A stretch of 64,000 bases of DNA from Acidobacteriota bacterium. GTDB lineage: Bacteria; Acidobacteriota; Vicinamibacteria; Vicinamibacterales; UBA2999. Of this stretch, positions 32,049 through 41,637 are shown piece by piece. The first letter of the stretch is position 1. The number at the start of each line of letters is the position of its first letter. The notes under the pieces were generated by a model. That model was not told the DNA's origin. It searched no databases and saw only the letters and a program-made list of their open reading frames with translations. Location: positions 1-64,000 of the forward strand of contig JAKFYH010000056.1 of assembly GCA_021730945.1 (NCBI GenBank), in the 5' to 3' direction. The position numbers were made by a program, and so were the translations under genes.

Positions 32049-33272
32049 GTGGGCCTCGGTGATTCCCTTCCCTTTCTCGGCGCCCTGGTGGCGCTGCTCG
32101 TTGGCCTCGGCGTCGGCAAGGCCTGGGAGCGCTACAAGCTGCGCGACGGCCGGTGGATCGATCGCCGCCGCGCGCGCGACTCGCATCACTATGTGCTGGG
32201 CCTCAACTTCCTGGTGTCGAATCAAATCGACCTGGCGATCGAGGAACTGAGCCAGGCCACGCGGGTCGACAGCGACGCGCTGGAGATCCACTTGATTCTT
32301 GGCAACGTGCACCGCGAGCGTGGCCAGGTGGCGCGCGCCATCCAGGTGCACCAGGCCTTGCTGCAGCGGCCCAAGCTCACGAAGGTCGAGCATGCCTACA
32401 TCCTGTTGTGCCTGGGGCTCGACTTCAAGCGCGGCGGCTTCGTCGATCGGGCGCTCGAGGCCTTCAACGAGGTCGTCCGGATGGACCCGGACAATCAGTA
32501 CGCGCTGCTCTACCTGCAGAAGCTGCACGAAGAGCAGCACCAGTGGGCCGACGCGCATCGCATCCGCAAGCAACTAGTCGCCTTGAGCGGACCCGACACC
32601 CAACCACGCAACCAGGCCATTCTCGGGTTCCTGGAAAACGCCCTGGGCAGCGAGGCGATCGGGGTTGGCGATCGGGGCCGCGCGGCGCGGCATTTCGAGG
32701 AAGCAATCGCGCTCGACGCCGGGACGGTGCCCGCGTACCTGAACCTCGGCGACGTTCGGCTCATGCAGGGCGACACGGCCGGGGCCGAGTCGGCCTGGGA
32801 CCGGCTGATGACCAGCTCCCCCGACCGGGCCTACCTTGCCTTCGGCCGGCTCGAGACCCTCTACGAGCAACTCGGCCAGCCGGGCAAGTTCGAGCAGCGG
32901 TGCCTGCGGCTGGTGGCCGCCAATTCGCAGGACTGGCGCGCCCGCCTGGCGCTCGGCGGTCATCTCGCCAAGCGTGGCCGCGACACCGAGGCCTTTGAAT
33001 ACCTGCTGGCCGCCCTGGAACATAACCCGCACGGACTCACCGTGCACCAGGCCGTGTGGGGCGTCCTGCTGAAGCTGGCCCTCGACCGCTCGCTGGTGCA
33101 GCGCTATATCGAGTCGGCGCGTTCGTCGGTCTTCTTCCTCGACCCACACGTGTGCGTAAAGTGTCACTACCGAAGCACCGAGTTGCTCTGGCAGTGTCCG
33201 CACTGCCACGAATGGAACTCGTTCGTTGAAGAACGGATCGCGCCCGCGCAGGAGGCGACCGTCGAGATGTGA
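32049..33272 (+). CDS. lapB: Lipopolysaccharide assembly protein LapB (YciM-like)
   Basis: 407 aa starting at GTG. An N-terminal membrane anchor (~5-24, FLGALVALLVGLGVGKAWER) is followed by about nine TPR units and a C-terminal rubredoxin-like zinc or iron site CVKCHYRSTELLWQCPHCHEW. In E. coli LapB regulates LpxC turnover by FtsH and so balances LPS synthesis. The link with the Kdo genes 3 nt upstream supports the same role here. It is followed by a heptamer repeat array. Confidence 0.92.
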   Translation: MGLGDSLPFLGALVALLVGLGVGKAWERYKLRDGRWIDRRRARDSHHYVLGLNFLVSNQIDLAIEELSQATRVDSDALEIHLILGNVHRERGQVARAIQVHQALLQRPKLTKVEHAYILLCLGLDFKRGGFVDRALEAFNEVVRMDPDNQYALLYLQKLHEEQHQWADAHRIRKQLVALSGPDTQPRNQAILGFLENALGSEAIGVGDRGRAARHFEEAIALDAGTVPAYLNLGDVRLMQGDTAGAESAWDRLMTSSPDRAYLAFGRLETLYEQLGQPGKFEQRCLRLVAANSQDWRARLALGGHLAKRGRDTEAFEYLLAALEHNPHGLTVHQAVWGVLLKLALDRSLVQRYIESARSSVFFLDPHVCVKCHYRSTELLWQCPHCHEWNSFVEERIAPAQEATVEM

Positions 33273-33273
33273 T

Positions 33274-33717
<444 letters not shown>

Positions 33718-33775
33718 GCCCCTGAATGGAGCATTAGGCGTGCCGTGCGATTTCCTGAGAGAATCACTTCAGGCC

Positions 33776-33811
33776 CCGGTCGACATTAGCAGAATCTGCA
33801 ATATCGACCGG
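33776..33811. repeat. Inverted repeat upstream of the four-helix-bundle gene
   Basis: CCGGTCGA and TCGACCGG form an 8-bp stem around 20 nt that contain a second small dyad, GCAGA-A-TCTGC. It could extrude as a cruciform or fold in RNA. It lies between the four-helix-bundle gene and coaE. Confidence 0.55.
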
Positions 33812-33835
33812 CCTTGGGTAGCGCGAATTCCGCGT

Positions 33836-33870
33836 CCTGACGCCTGATTCCCGAAGACTGATTCCTGGCT
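33836..33870. repeat. Heptamer array at the coaE 3' end (CCTGATT type)
   Basis: Heptads cctgacg, cctgatt, cccgaag, actgatt, cctggct. Read on the minus strand the phrase is CAGGAATCAG-like, so it is inverted relative to the CAGGAGT array at 33.3 kb. The coaE stop codon falls at its edge. Confidence 0.55.
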
Positions 33871-34477
33871 ACTTTGATTTCCCGGCCGTAAGCAACGCGA
33901 GCAGCCTGTCGACCTGGGCGTTGGTCTCATCGAAGGAACCGTCGGTCTTGATGACAAAGGTTGCCTTCTCGATCTTCTTCTCGATCGGCCACTGAGCCGC
34001 CAGGCGGCGCTCGGCGTCTTCCTTGGTCAGCTGATTGCGCTCCATGACCCGCGTGAGCTGCATGGCGCGGGGACACGCCACGACGATGACGTCGGCAAAC
34101 TGCGCTTCGCGGCCGGTCTCGTACAGCAAGGGGATGTCGGCAACGGCAAACGGCGTCTTCTTGGGCAGCGACGCGAAATACTTGTCGACCGCCTTCTGAA
34201 CCGCGGGATGAATGATGGCTTCGAGGTCCTGCCGGGCGCGCTTGTCCTTGAAGATGATCTGGCCAACCCTGATGCGATCCATGGTGCCGTCGCGCCGGAT
34301 CACATCGGGACCGAACCGCTGCCTGACCGCGGCCAGGGCTGGTGTCCCAAGGGCCACCACCTCGCGCGCGAGGACGTCGGCGTCCACCATGGGCACGCCG
34401 GCCGCCCGCAAGCGATCGGATACATAGGTCTTGCCGGTGGCGATGCCACCCGTGAGCGCAATCTTCCTGATCGCCAT
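33869..34477 (-). CDS. coaE: Dephospho-CoA kinase
   Basis: 202 aa from the ATG at 34477. Last step of CoA synthesis. The P-loop is IALTGGIATGKTYVSDRL, with DADVLAREV (substrate Asp) and a LID region RNQLTKEDAERRLAAQWP. Length is normal for the family. The track ORF extends to 34861 through folD in another frame and its extra residues are a shadow. It is 14 bp downstream of folD on the same strand. Confidence 0.95.
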   Translation of the reverse strand: MAIRKIALTGGIATGKTYVSDRLRAAGVPMVDADVLAREVVALGTPALAAVRQRFGPDVIRRDGTMDRIRVGQIIFKDKRARQDLEAIIHPAVQKAVDKYFASLPKKTPFAVADIPLLYETGREAQFADVIVVACPRAMQLTRVMERNQLTKEDAERRLAAQWPIEKKIEKATFVIKTDGSFDETNAQVDRLLALLTAGKSK

Positions 34478-34491
34478 AGCGCATCCGGCGG

Positions 34492-35433
34492 CTAGATTGC
34501 CCGCCCTCCGTCCTTTCGCTGTTCCGCCGCCGTCACCGTATTCCGCAAGACCATCGCAATCGTCAGCGGCCCGACCCCGCCTGGCACCGGCGTCAGCGCC
34601 CCGGCCACCTCGTCCACGTCCGGATGCACATCGCCAATCAGGACGCTGCCCTTTTCGCCAAACACCGCGCGCTTCCGGCTGCCCTCGGCAAACAACCGCT
34701 CGACCTCGGCGCGATCGGTCAGGGTGTTGATCCCGACGTCGATCACCGTGGCGCCCGGCTTCACGAAGTCGCGGGTGACAAAGCCCGGCCGGCCGATCGC
34801 CGCCACCAGGATGTCGGCGCTGCGAGCGATCGCCGGCAGGTCCACGGTCCGCGAATGGCACATCGTGACCGTCGTGTCCCGATGCAGCAGCAGCAACGCC
34901 ATCGGCTTGCCGACAATGTCGCTGCGGCCGATCACCACCGCATGCTTGCCGCGCAGGGCAATCCCCTCGCGCTCCAGCAGTTCCACACAGCCCAGGGGCG
35001 TACAGGCCACCAGCCTGGCTCGCTTCTGCACCAAGAGCCCGACGTTGAAGGGATGAAAGCCGTCCACGTCCTTGGCCGGATCGATCGTGTCGAAGACCTC
35101 TTGCTCGGCGCCGGCCCCCATGGCATCCGGGAGCGGCGACTGGACCAGGATGCCGTCGATGGTGTCGTCGCCGTTCAACCGCCGTACCAACGCCAGGGCG
35201 TCGTCCAACGCCGCGGTGGCGTCGAGACGAAAGAGTTCAGCCCGGCAGCCCGCCGCCGCCACCGTCTTGAGCTTGTTGCGAACGTACACCTCGGACGCCG
35301 GACTGTGTCCGGCCAGCACCACGCCAAGACCGGGCGGCCGGCCATGGCGCTGGATAAACGCGGTCACCCTCGGTGCCACTTCCTCGCGAATACGTCCGGC
35401 GCATGCCGCGCCGTCAAGCCGTCGTGCCGCCAG
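34492..35433 (-). CDS. folD: Methylenetetrahydrofolate dehydrogenase / cyclohydrolase FolD, probable CTG start
   Basis: 313 aa if it starts at the CTG at 35433. The track GTG (35379) would give 295 aa. Core motifs: PASEVYVRNKLK (catalytic Lys/Tyr), GILVQSPLP, DVDGFHPFNVG, VVIGRSDIVGKPMA and VDVGIN then TPVPGGVGPLT. Between the preceding stop and the GTG the frame reads LAARRLDGAACAGRIREE, which aligns with the FolD N-terminus (E. coli MAAKIIDGKTIAQQVRSE). No ATG, GTG or TTG exists there. An agaagg Shine-Dalgarno lies 8 nt before the CTG, inside the permease 3' end. The permease stop is 3 nt upstream in the same frame. Confidence 0.9.
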   Translation of the reverse strand: MAARRLDGAACAGRIREEVAPRVTAFIQRHGRPPGLGVVLAGHSPASEVYVRNKLKTVAAAGCRAELFRLDATAALDDALALVRRLNGDDTIDGILVQSPLPDAMGAGAEQEVFDTIDPAKDVDGFHPFNVGLLVQKRARLVACTPLGCVELLEREGIALRGKHAVVIGRSDIVGKPMALLLLHRDTTVTMCHSRTVDLPAIARSADILVAAIGRPGFVTRDFVKPGATVIDVGINTLTDRAEVERLFAEGSRKRAVFGEKGSVLIGDVHPDVDEVAGALTPVPGGVGPLTIAMVLRNTVTAAEQRKDGGRAI

Positions 35434-35436
35434 GTC

Positions 35437-37149
35437 CTAGGCCTTCTCTCCGGAAGCCTTGGTCAGGCCGAAGCCGACCAGCCACACGGCGATCGAGACT
35501 GCGAAGAACTTCAGGCCGAACAGGTCGGCCTCCGCGGCCGTGACCCCGATTTCGCCCCACTTCGCCGTGGTCTCGTTCGTGATTCCAAATTCCGTCATGT
35601 AGCCAAGGATCACCATGCAGCCGGCGTTGAACATCAGCAACAGGCCGAGCGTGTTGACGAAGTTGCCGAACGACTGCATCGGGGTACGGGCAGCGGCCTC
35701 GCTGGGGTTGACCAACGGACTGTGCGTGCGCCCATAGAACCAGTAGATGACCATGCCGATGTCGAGCCACACCAGGAACCGCACCCAGGTCAGGATCGGC
35801 AGGCTCAGCATCAGGTACGAGCACGACAGGATGCCGAGCACCGGGAAGATCGGCCCGAACGGCACCTTGAAGGATCGCTTGGCATCCGGCCGCTTGACCC
35901 GCAACACCAGCACCGCGGCACACACGACGACGAAGGCGAACAACGTGCCGATGCTCGTCATCTCGCCCACCACCTGGATTTGCGTCAGGCCCGCGACGAT
36001 GGCGACGATGACGCAGGTGATGATCGTGGTGATGTAGGGCGTGCCGAACTTGGGGTGCACCTTGCTGACACCGGGCGGCAGCAGGCGATCCCGGCTCATC
36101 GCGAAGAAGATGCGAGGCTGGCTCATCAGCATGACAAGCATGACCGACGTGATGCCCGCCACGGCCCCGGCCGACACCAGGCCGGCGGCCCAGTTCTGGC
36201 CAATCACGTTCAGGGCATAGGCGACCGGCGCATTCAGGAACCGGACCGACTCGGCCGCGTCGACCATCGGCACACCCGGCAGCGCCTCGGCCAACGCCCG
36301 ATACTGCACGACCGGCACAATCCCGCTCAACACCGCGCCCACGGCCAGGTAGAGGATGGTGCAGACCACCAATGACGCAATGATGCCAATCGGCAGGTCG
36401 CGGGTGGGGTTCTTTGCCTCTTCGGCCGTCGTCGACACGGCGTCAAAGCCGATGTAGGCGAAGAACACCACCGCTGCGGCCGCCATGATGCCCGGCCAGC
36501 CATACGGCGCGTAGGGCTGCCAGTTGGCCGGCTCGACGTAGGCCACACCCGCGGCCAGGAAGAAGAGCACGGCGGCCAGCTTGATGGCCACCATGACGGC
36601 ATTAAATCGGGCCGACTCGCGGATGCCGATTACCAGTAACACCATGATGGCCAGCACGATCAGGACGGCCGGCAGATTGATGATGCCGACCGGCGGCGCC
36701 GCCGCCATCCACATCGGCAGTTCGACGCCGAAGCCCGCCAGCAGCCGTTGCATGTAGCCGCTCCAGCCGATGGCCACGGTCATCGAGCCCACGGCGTACT
36801 CCAGGATCAGATCCCATCCAATCATCCACGCCACCAGTTCGCCCAAGGTGGCGTAGGCGTAGGTGTAGGCGCTGCCGGCGATGGGAATCATCGAGGCAAA
36901 CTCGGCGTAGCACAGGGCCGCAAAGGCGCACGCCAGCCCGGCTGCCAAGTACGACATGGTGATGGCGGGCCCCGCCTGATTGGCGGCCGCCGTTCCGGTG
37001 AGAACGAAAATGCCGGTGCCGATGATGGCGCCGACGCCGAGCAGCGTGAGATCCCACGCTGTGAGGCTGCGCCTGAGCGCCTTGCCTCCATGTTCGACGT
37101 CGCCGACGAGTTGCTCGATCGACTTCGTCTTGAACAGATTCGAATCCAT
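35437..37149 (-). CDS. APC-superfamily amino acid permease (CAT-like)
   Basis: 570 aa. An inner-membrane amino acid transporter of the cationic-amino-acid-transporter (CAT/YfnA) group. TM1 has the broken-helix motif GVGAIIGTGIFVLTG, TM6 the region VVFFAYIGFDAVSTTAEEAKNP, both typical. Twelve core helices plus a C-terminal pair separated by a ~35-residue loop (~475-570) can be counted. Substrate cannot be told. A strong ggaggtgg Shine-Dalgarno lies before the ATG. It precedes folD and coaE on the same strand, with no obvious functional link. Confidence 0.9.
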   Translation of the reverse strand: MDSNLFKTKSIEQLVGDVEHGGKALRRSLTAWDLTLLGVGAIIGTGIFVLTGTAAANQAGPAITMSYLAAGLACAFAALCYAEFASMIPIAGSAYTYAYATLGELVAWMIGWDLILEYAVGSMTVAIGWSGYMQRLLAGFGVELPMWMAAAPPVGIINLPAVLIVLAIMVLLVIGIRESARFNAVMVAIKLAAVLFFLAAGVAYVEPANWQPYAPYGWPGIMAAAAVVFFAYIGFDAVSTTAEEAKNPTRDLPIGIIASLVVCTILYLAVGAVLSGIVPVVQYRALAEALPGVPMVDAAESVRFLNAPVAYALNVIGQNWAAGLVSAGAVAGITSVMLVMLMSQPRIFFAMSRDRLLPPGVSKVHPKFGTPYITTIITCVIVAIVAGLTQIQVVGEMTSIGTLFAFVVVCAAVLVLRVKRPDAKRSFKVPFGPIFPVLGILSCSYLMLSLPILTWVRFLVWLDIGMVIYWFYGRTHSPLVNPSEAAARTPMQSFGNFVNTLGLLLMFNAGCMVILGYMTEFGITNETTAKWGEIGVTAAEADLFGLKFFAVSIAVWLVGFGLTKASGEKA

Positions 37150-37214
37150 TCCACCTCCAACTGCGTGGTCGGTCCCGCACTCTTACGAGCGTGGGCGGCT
37201 GGCAAACACACCAG

Positions 37215-37220
37215 ATTATA
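37215..37220 (-). promoter_or_regulatory. Candidate -10 box of the APC permease gene
   Basis: TATAAT on the minus strand, 65 nt before the permease ATG. No -35 consensus is visible at 17 nt. The leader would be about 58 nt and contains the ggaggtgg ribosome binding site. Confidence 0.45.
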
Positions 37221-37281
37221 TGGGGAATCGCCGAGCGGTGCGGCGCGCATCTATTGGGAAGACCCGGTAGGGCCGGGGCCG

Positions 37282-37941
37282 CTACCCTAGCGCGGTCAGG
37301 AAGGCGCGCGCCCGGGCCTCAGGGGCGCCGGAAAGCAGGTCACTGATGACGGCCACCGCCGCCGCGCCCGCGGCAATGACCCCCGGGGCCCGCTCCAGGG
37401 TAATGCCGCCAATCGCGACCACCGGCCGGGCGGTGGCCGCTGCCACTCGGCTCACGGCCGCCGTGCCGACTGGCTGATGGCCGGTGGCCTTCGTCCCGGT
37501 GTCAAACACCGGGCCGATCGCCACATAGCCAATCGGGTCGGCGATGGCCGCCCTCCATTGCGACTCGGTGTGAGTGGATAGCCCCACCCAGCATTCGGGC
37601 CCAACGATAACCCGGGCGTCGGCGGGCGCCAGGTCGTCCTGGCCAAGATGCAGCCCCTGGGCGCCGGACAACACCGCGATATCAGCGCGGTCGTTGACCA
37701 CCACGACCGCGCCGGCCTGGCTGGCGTCGGCCACCAGGGCAAGCGCCAGGTCCAGGAAGGCCCCGCTGTCCATGGCTTTCGCCCGCAACTGCATCAGGGT
37801 GACGCCGGCGGAGAGAAATGCGCGCGCCACGTCCAGCGGCGCACGGCGCGCCGCCGCGCAGCACTCGACATCCAGGATGGCGTAGAGCCTGGGGAGGCTA
37901 GGCGGACTCGGCGAGGCGGCTGGCCTTGGGCTTGGCGGCAA
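37282..37941 (-). CDS. thiE: Thiamine-phosphate synthase
   Basis: 219 aa. It joins HMP-PP and thiazole phosphate to TMP. Motifs: [42 protein letters not shown], and the pyrophosphate region [15 protein letters not shown] followed by VAIGGITLE. The start is uncertain. The track start is TTG at 37941, which overlaps accC by 44 nt, and no ATG or GTG exists before the conserved LYAILD strand. No TPP riboswitch is seen, consistent with its position at the end of a long operon. Confidence 0.92.
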   Translation of the reverse strand: MPPSPRPAASPSPPSLPRLYAILDVECCAAARRAPLDVARAFLSAGVTLMQLRAKAMDSGAFLDLALALVADASQAGAVVVVNDRADIAVLSGAQGLHLGQDDLAPADARVIVGPECWVGLSTHTESQWRAAIADPIGYVAIGPVFDTGTKATGHQPVGTAAVSRVAAATARPVVAIGGITLERAPGVIAAGAAAVAVISDLLSGAPEARARAFLTALG

Positions 37942-39268
37942 AACGTTCCATGAAGTGCGTGCTGAGGCGGCCGGCCACGAAGTCCGGGTCGTTCAGGATC
38001 TTCAGGTGCAGTGGAATGGTGGTCTTGATGCCCTCGACGACCGACATCTCGAGTGTCCGCTTCATCCGGGCGATCGCCTCCTGGCGGTCGCGCCCGTGCA
38101 CGATGACCTTGGCCACCATCGAGTCGTAGTACGGCGAAATCAGGCACTCGGAATGCGCGGCGGTGTCGACGCGCACGCCCGGACCGCCCGGGACGCTGAA
38201 CGCGTGAATCATGCCGGGCGACGGCACGAAGGTGTCCGGGTCTTCGGCGTTGATTCGGCACTCCATGGCGTGGCCGGTAAAGGTGACCTCGCTCTGCTTG
38301 AAGCCCAGCCGCGCACCGGCGGCGATGCGAATCTGTTCCTTGACAATATCGATGCCAGTGACCATTTCCGTCACCGGGTGCTCCACTTGGACGCGGGTGT
38401 TGACCTCCATGAAGTAGAAGTTTCCCTTGTCGTCGAGGAGGAACTCGAACGTCCCGGCGTTGGTGTACTGCACCGCGCGCGCCGCGTCGACCACGACCGC
38501 GCCCATCTTGCGGCGGACTTTCTCCGACACCACGATTGAGGGCGATTCTTCGAGCAGCTTCTGGTGGCGGCGTTGAATCGAGCACTCGCGCTCGCCCAGG
38601 TGCACGACGTTGCCGTGGTGGTCGCCCAAAATCTGGAACTCGATGTGCCGCGGTGAATCCAGGTACTTCTCGATGTAGACATCACCGACGCCAAACGCCG
38701 ACTCCGCCTCGCGCTGCGCGGTCTTGAAGGCATGCGGCAGTTCTGACGGATCCTTGACGATCCGCATGCCGCGTCCGCCGCCGCCGGCGACCGCCTTGAT
38801 GATCACCGGGTAGCCGATGCTCTGCGCGAACTTGATGGCGCGCTCTTCACTCTCCACCGGACCGTCACTGCCGGGCAGCATCGGCACGCCGGCCTTCTTC
38901 ATCGCCCGCCGGGCCTTCGACTTGTCGCCGAGCAGCCGGATCACGCTTGGATCCGGACCGATGAAGCGGATGTGACACGCCTCGCAGACCTCCGCGAGAT
39001 ACGCGCTCTCCGACAGGAAGCCGTAGCCGGGATGCAGTGCGTCGGCGCCGGTGATCTCGGCGGCGCTGATGATCGCCGGAACGTTAAGGTAGCTGTCACT
39101 GCTCCGGGCGGGGCCGATGCAGATGTCCTCGTCGGCGAACCGCACGTGCAGTGAATTTTCGTCGGCCTCGGAATAGACGGCGACGGTCTTGATGCCCAGT
39201 TCGCGACACGCGAAAATCACGCGCAGCGCGATCTCCCCACGATTGGCCACGAGAATTTTTTTGAACAT
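37898..39268 (-). CDS. accC: Acetyl-CoA carboxylase biotin carboxylase subunit
   Basis: 456 aa. It carboxylates the biotin of AccB with ATP and bicarbonate for malonyl-CoA synthesis. Signatures: [47 protein letters not shown] (ATP-grasp) and [18 protein letters not shown]. Length matches the stand-alone AccC rather than a pyruvate or propionyl carboxylase. It is 2 nt downstream of accB. accA and accD are not in the window. Confidence 0.97.
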   Translation of the reverse strand: MFKKILVANRGEIALRVIFACRELGIKTVAVYSEADENSLHVRFADEDICIGPARSSDSYLNVPAIISAAEITGADALHPGYGFLSESAYLAEVCEACHIRFIGPDPSVIRLLGDKSKARRAMKKAGVPMLPGSDGPVESEERAIKFAQSIGYPVIIKAVAGGGGRGMRIVKDPSELPHAFKTAQREAESAFGVGDVYIEKYLDSPRHIEFQILGDHHGNVVHLGERECSIQRRHQKLLEESPSIVVSEKVRRKMGAVVVDAARAVQYTNAGTFEFLLDDKGNFYFMEVNTRVQVEHPVTEMVTGIDIVKEQIRIAAGARLGFKQSEVTFTGHAMECRINAEDPDTFVPSPGMIHAFSVPGGPGVRVDTAAHSECLISPYYDSMVAKVIVHGRDRQEAIARMKRTLEMSVVEGIKTTIPLHLKILNDPDFVAGRLSTHFMERFAAKPKASRLAESA

Positions 39269-39270
39269 GG

Positions 39271-39744
39271 TCAGGAGGTCGGACGAATGGCGAACAGGCG
39301 CTCGCCGTACTGAACGGCCTGCGCGTTCTCGACGTAGATGCTCGTGATCTCCCCGTCGTACTCCGAGTCAATCTCGTTCATCAGCTTCATGGCCTCGATG
39401 ATGCACAGCACCTGGCCCTTGCGGACGATGTCGCCGACCGCGGCCAGCGGCTTGGCACCAGGCTCAGCCGCCCGGTAGAACGTGCCGACAATTGGGGACT
39501 TCACGATCGCAAGCTCCCCACCCTCGTCGGCCACCGGCGCCACTGGCGCCGCTGGCGCCGCCGCCGCGGGGGCCGCCACGGGCGCGGCCGACACCGGCGG
39601 TGCCGCCGCGTGTGGCACGGTCACGACGTGATGGCTCAGTCCGCTCTTGATGCGGATCTTGACGCCGTCGTGCTCCAACTCAAACTCGCTCAGCTCGTGT
39701 GACTTGATAAATTCGATGAGCTGTTTGATCTCGTCCAGTGTCAT
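39271..39744 (-). CDS. accB: Biotin carboxyl carrier protein of acetyl-CoA carboxylase
   Basis: 157 aa. The N-terminal helix ([28 protein letters not shown]) is typical. A Pro/Ala hinge (~45-72) leads to the biotinyl domain with [11 protein letters not shown], Lys120 being the biotin site. Its usual partner accC follows. The preceding gene is the M24 peptidase, which often neighbours accBC in other bacteria. Confidence 0.97.
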   Translation of the reverse strand: MTLDEIKQLIEFIKSHELSEFELEHDGVKIRIKSGLSHHVVTVPHAAAPPVSAAPVAAPAAAAPAAPVAPVADEGGELAIVKSPIVGTFYRAAEPGAKPLAAVGDIVRKGQVLCIIEAMKLMNEIDSEYDGEITSIYVENAQAVQYGERLFAIRPTS

Positions 39745-39754
39745 GTCAGGTCGC

Positions 39755-40876
39755 TCACATCAGTCGCGGCACGTCGGTCAGCCATTCGGCACCGGCCGGC
39801 GTTACCACCACGTCATCTTCGATTCGCACGCCCCCCCAGCCCGCCACATAGGCGCCTGGTTCCAGCGTGAAGACCATTCCCGCTTCGAGCGGCTCCACCG
39901 GAAGTCCCGGTCGAGACCGCGTGATCCGAGGGCGTTCGTGCACTTCGAGTCCCAGGCCGTGGCCCGTGCCGTGGCTGAAAGCCTCCCCCAACCCGGCCTG
40001 CTCCAGAACCCGCCGCGCCGCCTCGTCTACTTCCGGGGCCGGCCGTCCAGGTCGTACGGCGTCAAATGCCGCCTGCTGAGCCGCCACTACGTCGTTCAAG
40101 ATCCGCCTGGCCCGAGTCGACGCCCGCCCAATCGTGATGGTCCGCGACAAGTCGACGGCATACCCGTCGAGCATCCCGCCAAAGTCCAGCACGACCAGGT
40201 CACCGGCCGCCAACTGCCGGTCGCCGGCCCGATGGTGCGGAACCGCGGAATTGGAACCGGCGGCGACGATGGTATCAAACGCCGGCCGGTCGAACCCCAC
40301 CCGCCGCAGTTCTGCCTCGATAATTCCCGCCATGTCGCGCTCGCGCATTCCCGCTAAGGCTTTTGGGATTATACACTTAGCGACATCGGAAAGTCTCCCG
40401 GCTGCGTCCCGGAGTCGGCCCAGTTCCCAGGGGTCCTTGACCGCTCGCAGGCGTTCCACCAGGCCGTCGGTGGCAACCAGGCCGGGCCGGGACCCCGCGG
40501 AAACCATCCGGCGTTCCAGGTCCTGGTGCGCCCGAACCGTCATGTGACTGGCTTCAATGCCAATGCGGTCTGTCTGGTAGGCGCCAACGACCGCGGCGAT
40601 CGACTCCTCGAAGCTGCCGCCCGATCCAATCAGGCTGACCTTAAGGCCCTCAAGGGCAGCTTGCCGGGCCGAGGCGCCATCGAGGTACCGGGCATCGACG
40701 AGCAGCCAGACCTCGTTCGTCGCGAAGATCAGGACGGCGGTCGAGGCAAAGAGCCCGGTCAGGTAGGCAATATTCGGGAGCGACGACACCACCAGCGCGT
40801 CCAGAGCCGCCGCGGTGAGGCTGTCGCGCAACCTGGCCTGTCGGGCCAGGAAATTTCCGCCGGGTGCCACCAGCAT
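39755..40876 (-). CDS. Xaa-Pro aminopeptidase family M24 metallopeptidase
   Basis: 373 aa from the ATG at 40876, which overlaps the TPR-protein stop (TGATG). It has an N-terminal creatinase-like domain (~10-130) and a pita-bread catalytic domain with metal ligands in VLDFGGMLDGYAVDLSRT (two Asp), HGTGHGLGLEVHERP (His), LEPGAYV (Glu) and VRIEDDVVV (Glu). All five ligands are present. Probably a cytoplasmic Xaa-Pro dipeptidase or aminopeptidase. The track start is 16 residues earlier and overlaps the TPR gene. Confidence 0.9.
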   Translation of the reverse strand: MLVAPGGNFLARQARLRDSLTAAALDALVVSSLPNIAYLTGLFASTAVLIFATNEVWLLVDARYLDGASARQAALEGLKVSLIGSGGSFEESIAAVVGAYQTDRIGIEASHMTVRAHQDLERRMVSAGSRPGLVATDGLVERLRAVKDPWELGRLRDAAGRLSDVAKCIIPKALAGMRERDMAGIIEAELRRVGFDRPAFDTIVAAGSNSAVPHHRAGDRQLAAGDLVVLDFGGMLDGYAVDLSRTITIGRASTRARRILNDVVAAQQAAFDAVRPGRPAPEVDEAARRVLEQAGLGEAFSHGTGHGLGLEVHERPRITRSRPGLPVEPLEAGMVFTLEPGAYVAGWGGVRIEDDVVVTPAGAEWLTDVPRLM

Positions 40877-41628
40877 CAGGCCCGGTCTGGGGTCTGGCGA
40901 GCTGCCACGATGGCGGCGAGCCACGTTTCCAGTTCGGAGACAACCAGCGAGTCGCGCATCGCCGCCAAATCGGCTCGCGCTGCCTTGTCGGCGATCACGC
41001 GCTGCGCCGACCGCTCACGCAGTTCGCGTTCCACCTCGGCGAAAGCGTCCTGCTGGTGCAGCGACAGGTCCACGGCCTGGATGGGGCTCGGCGCCACCGG
41101 CGGCGGCTTCGGTGTGCCCGTCTCGAGCATTGGCGCGGTCTCCCCCAACTGCATCAGGAGGGAGTCAAAATCAAAGAGCTCTTCAACCTTGGCTTGTGCC
41201 GGAGGCGGTGCCGCCTTCGACGACACGGCCCGGCTCAGCCGCTCAACCGAGTCTTCGAGGTCGGGATCAAAGCGCGCCAGGCCCAGGGCCCGCTGGTAAT
41301 ACTCAAGCGCCTCGGCCATGTGGCCGCGCTGCTGATGAATCTCGGCCAGGCCCCGGATGGCTGGAAGGTTGGTAGGAGCCGTCTGGACGACGGTTTCGAG
41401 TTCGGTCTGGGCCTCGTCGAGGCGGCCAGTCTCAATCAGGGCGCGCCCCAGTGTCACGCGAGCCGACAGGTAACCGGGATGATGGGCCAGCCCGGCCCGC
41501 GAAATCGCGACGGCCTCGTCGGCGTCACCGGCCCGGCGGCATTCCTCGGCCAGCTGCGCGAAGGCGATTGACGCCGGGTCCGTTTGGACCCGGCGTCGGA
41601 GTTCAAGAACTCGTGGATTGTCGGCCAC
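40876..41628 (-). CDS. TPR-repeat protein of unknown function
   Basis: 250 aa with no signal peptide. About four TPR units occupy ~14-130 (IAFAQLAEECRRAGDADEAVAISRAGLAHHPGYL and the following repeats). A low-complexity Pro-rich linker (~138-190) leads to a C-terminal helical stretch (QQDAFAEVERELRERSAQRVI). No enzyme motif is visible. It lies 9 nt after the PKD lipoprotein and overlaps the peptidase gene, so it belongs to the pil-to-thiE unit. A scaffold role in pilus or secretion is possible but only inferred from position. Confidence 0.7.
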   Translation of the reverse strand: MADNPRVLELRRRVQTDPASIAFAQLAEECRRAGDADEAVAISRAGLAHHPGYLSARVTLGRALIETGRLDEAQTELETVVQTAPTNLPAIRGLAEIHQQRGHMAEALEYYQRALGLARFDPDLEDSVERLSRAVSSKAAPPPAQAKVEELFDFDSLLMQLGETAPMLETGTPKPPPVAPSPIQAVDLSLHQQDAFAEVERELRERSAQRVIADKAARADLAAMRDSLVVSELETWLAAIVAARQTPDRA

Positions 41629-41637
41629 CCGACAATC

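Noticed and set aside
34624-36375. Plus-strand ORF of 583 aa
   Set aside because: Antisense to folD and the APC permease, composition typical of a shadow frame.
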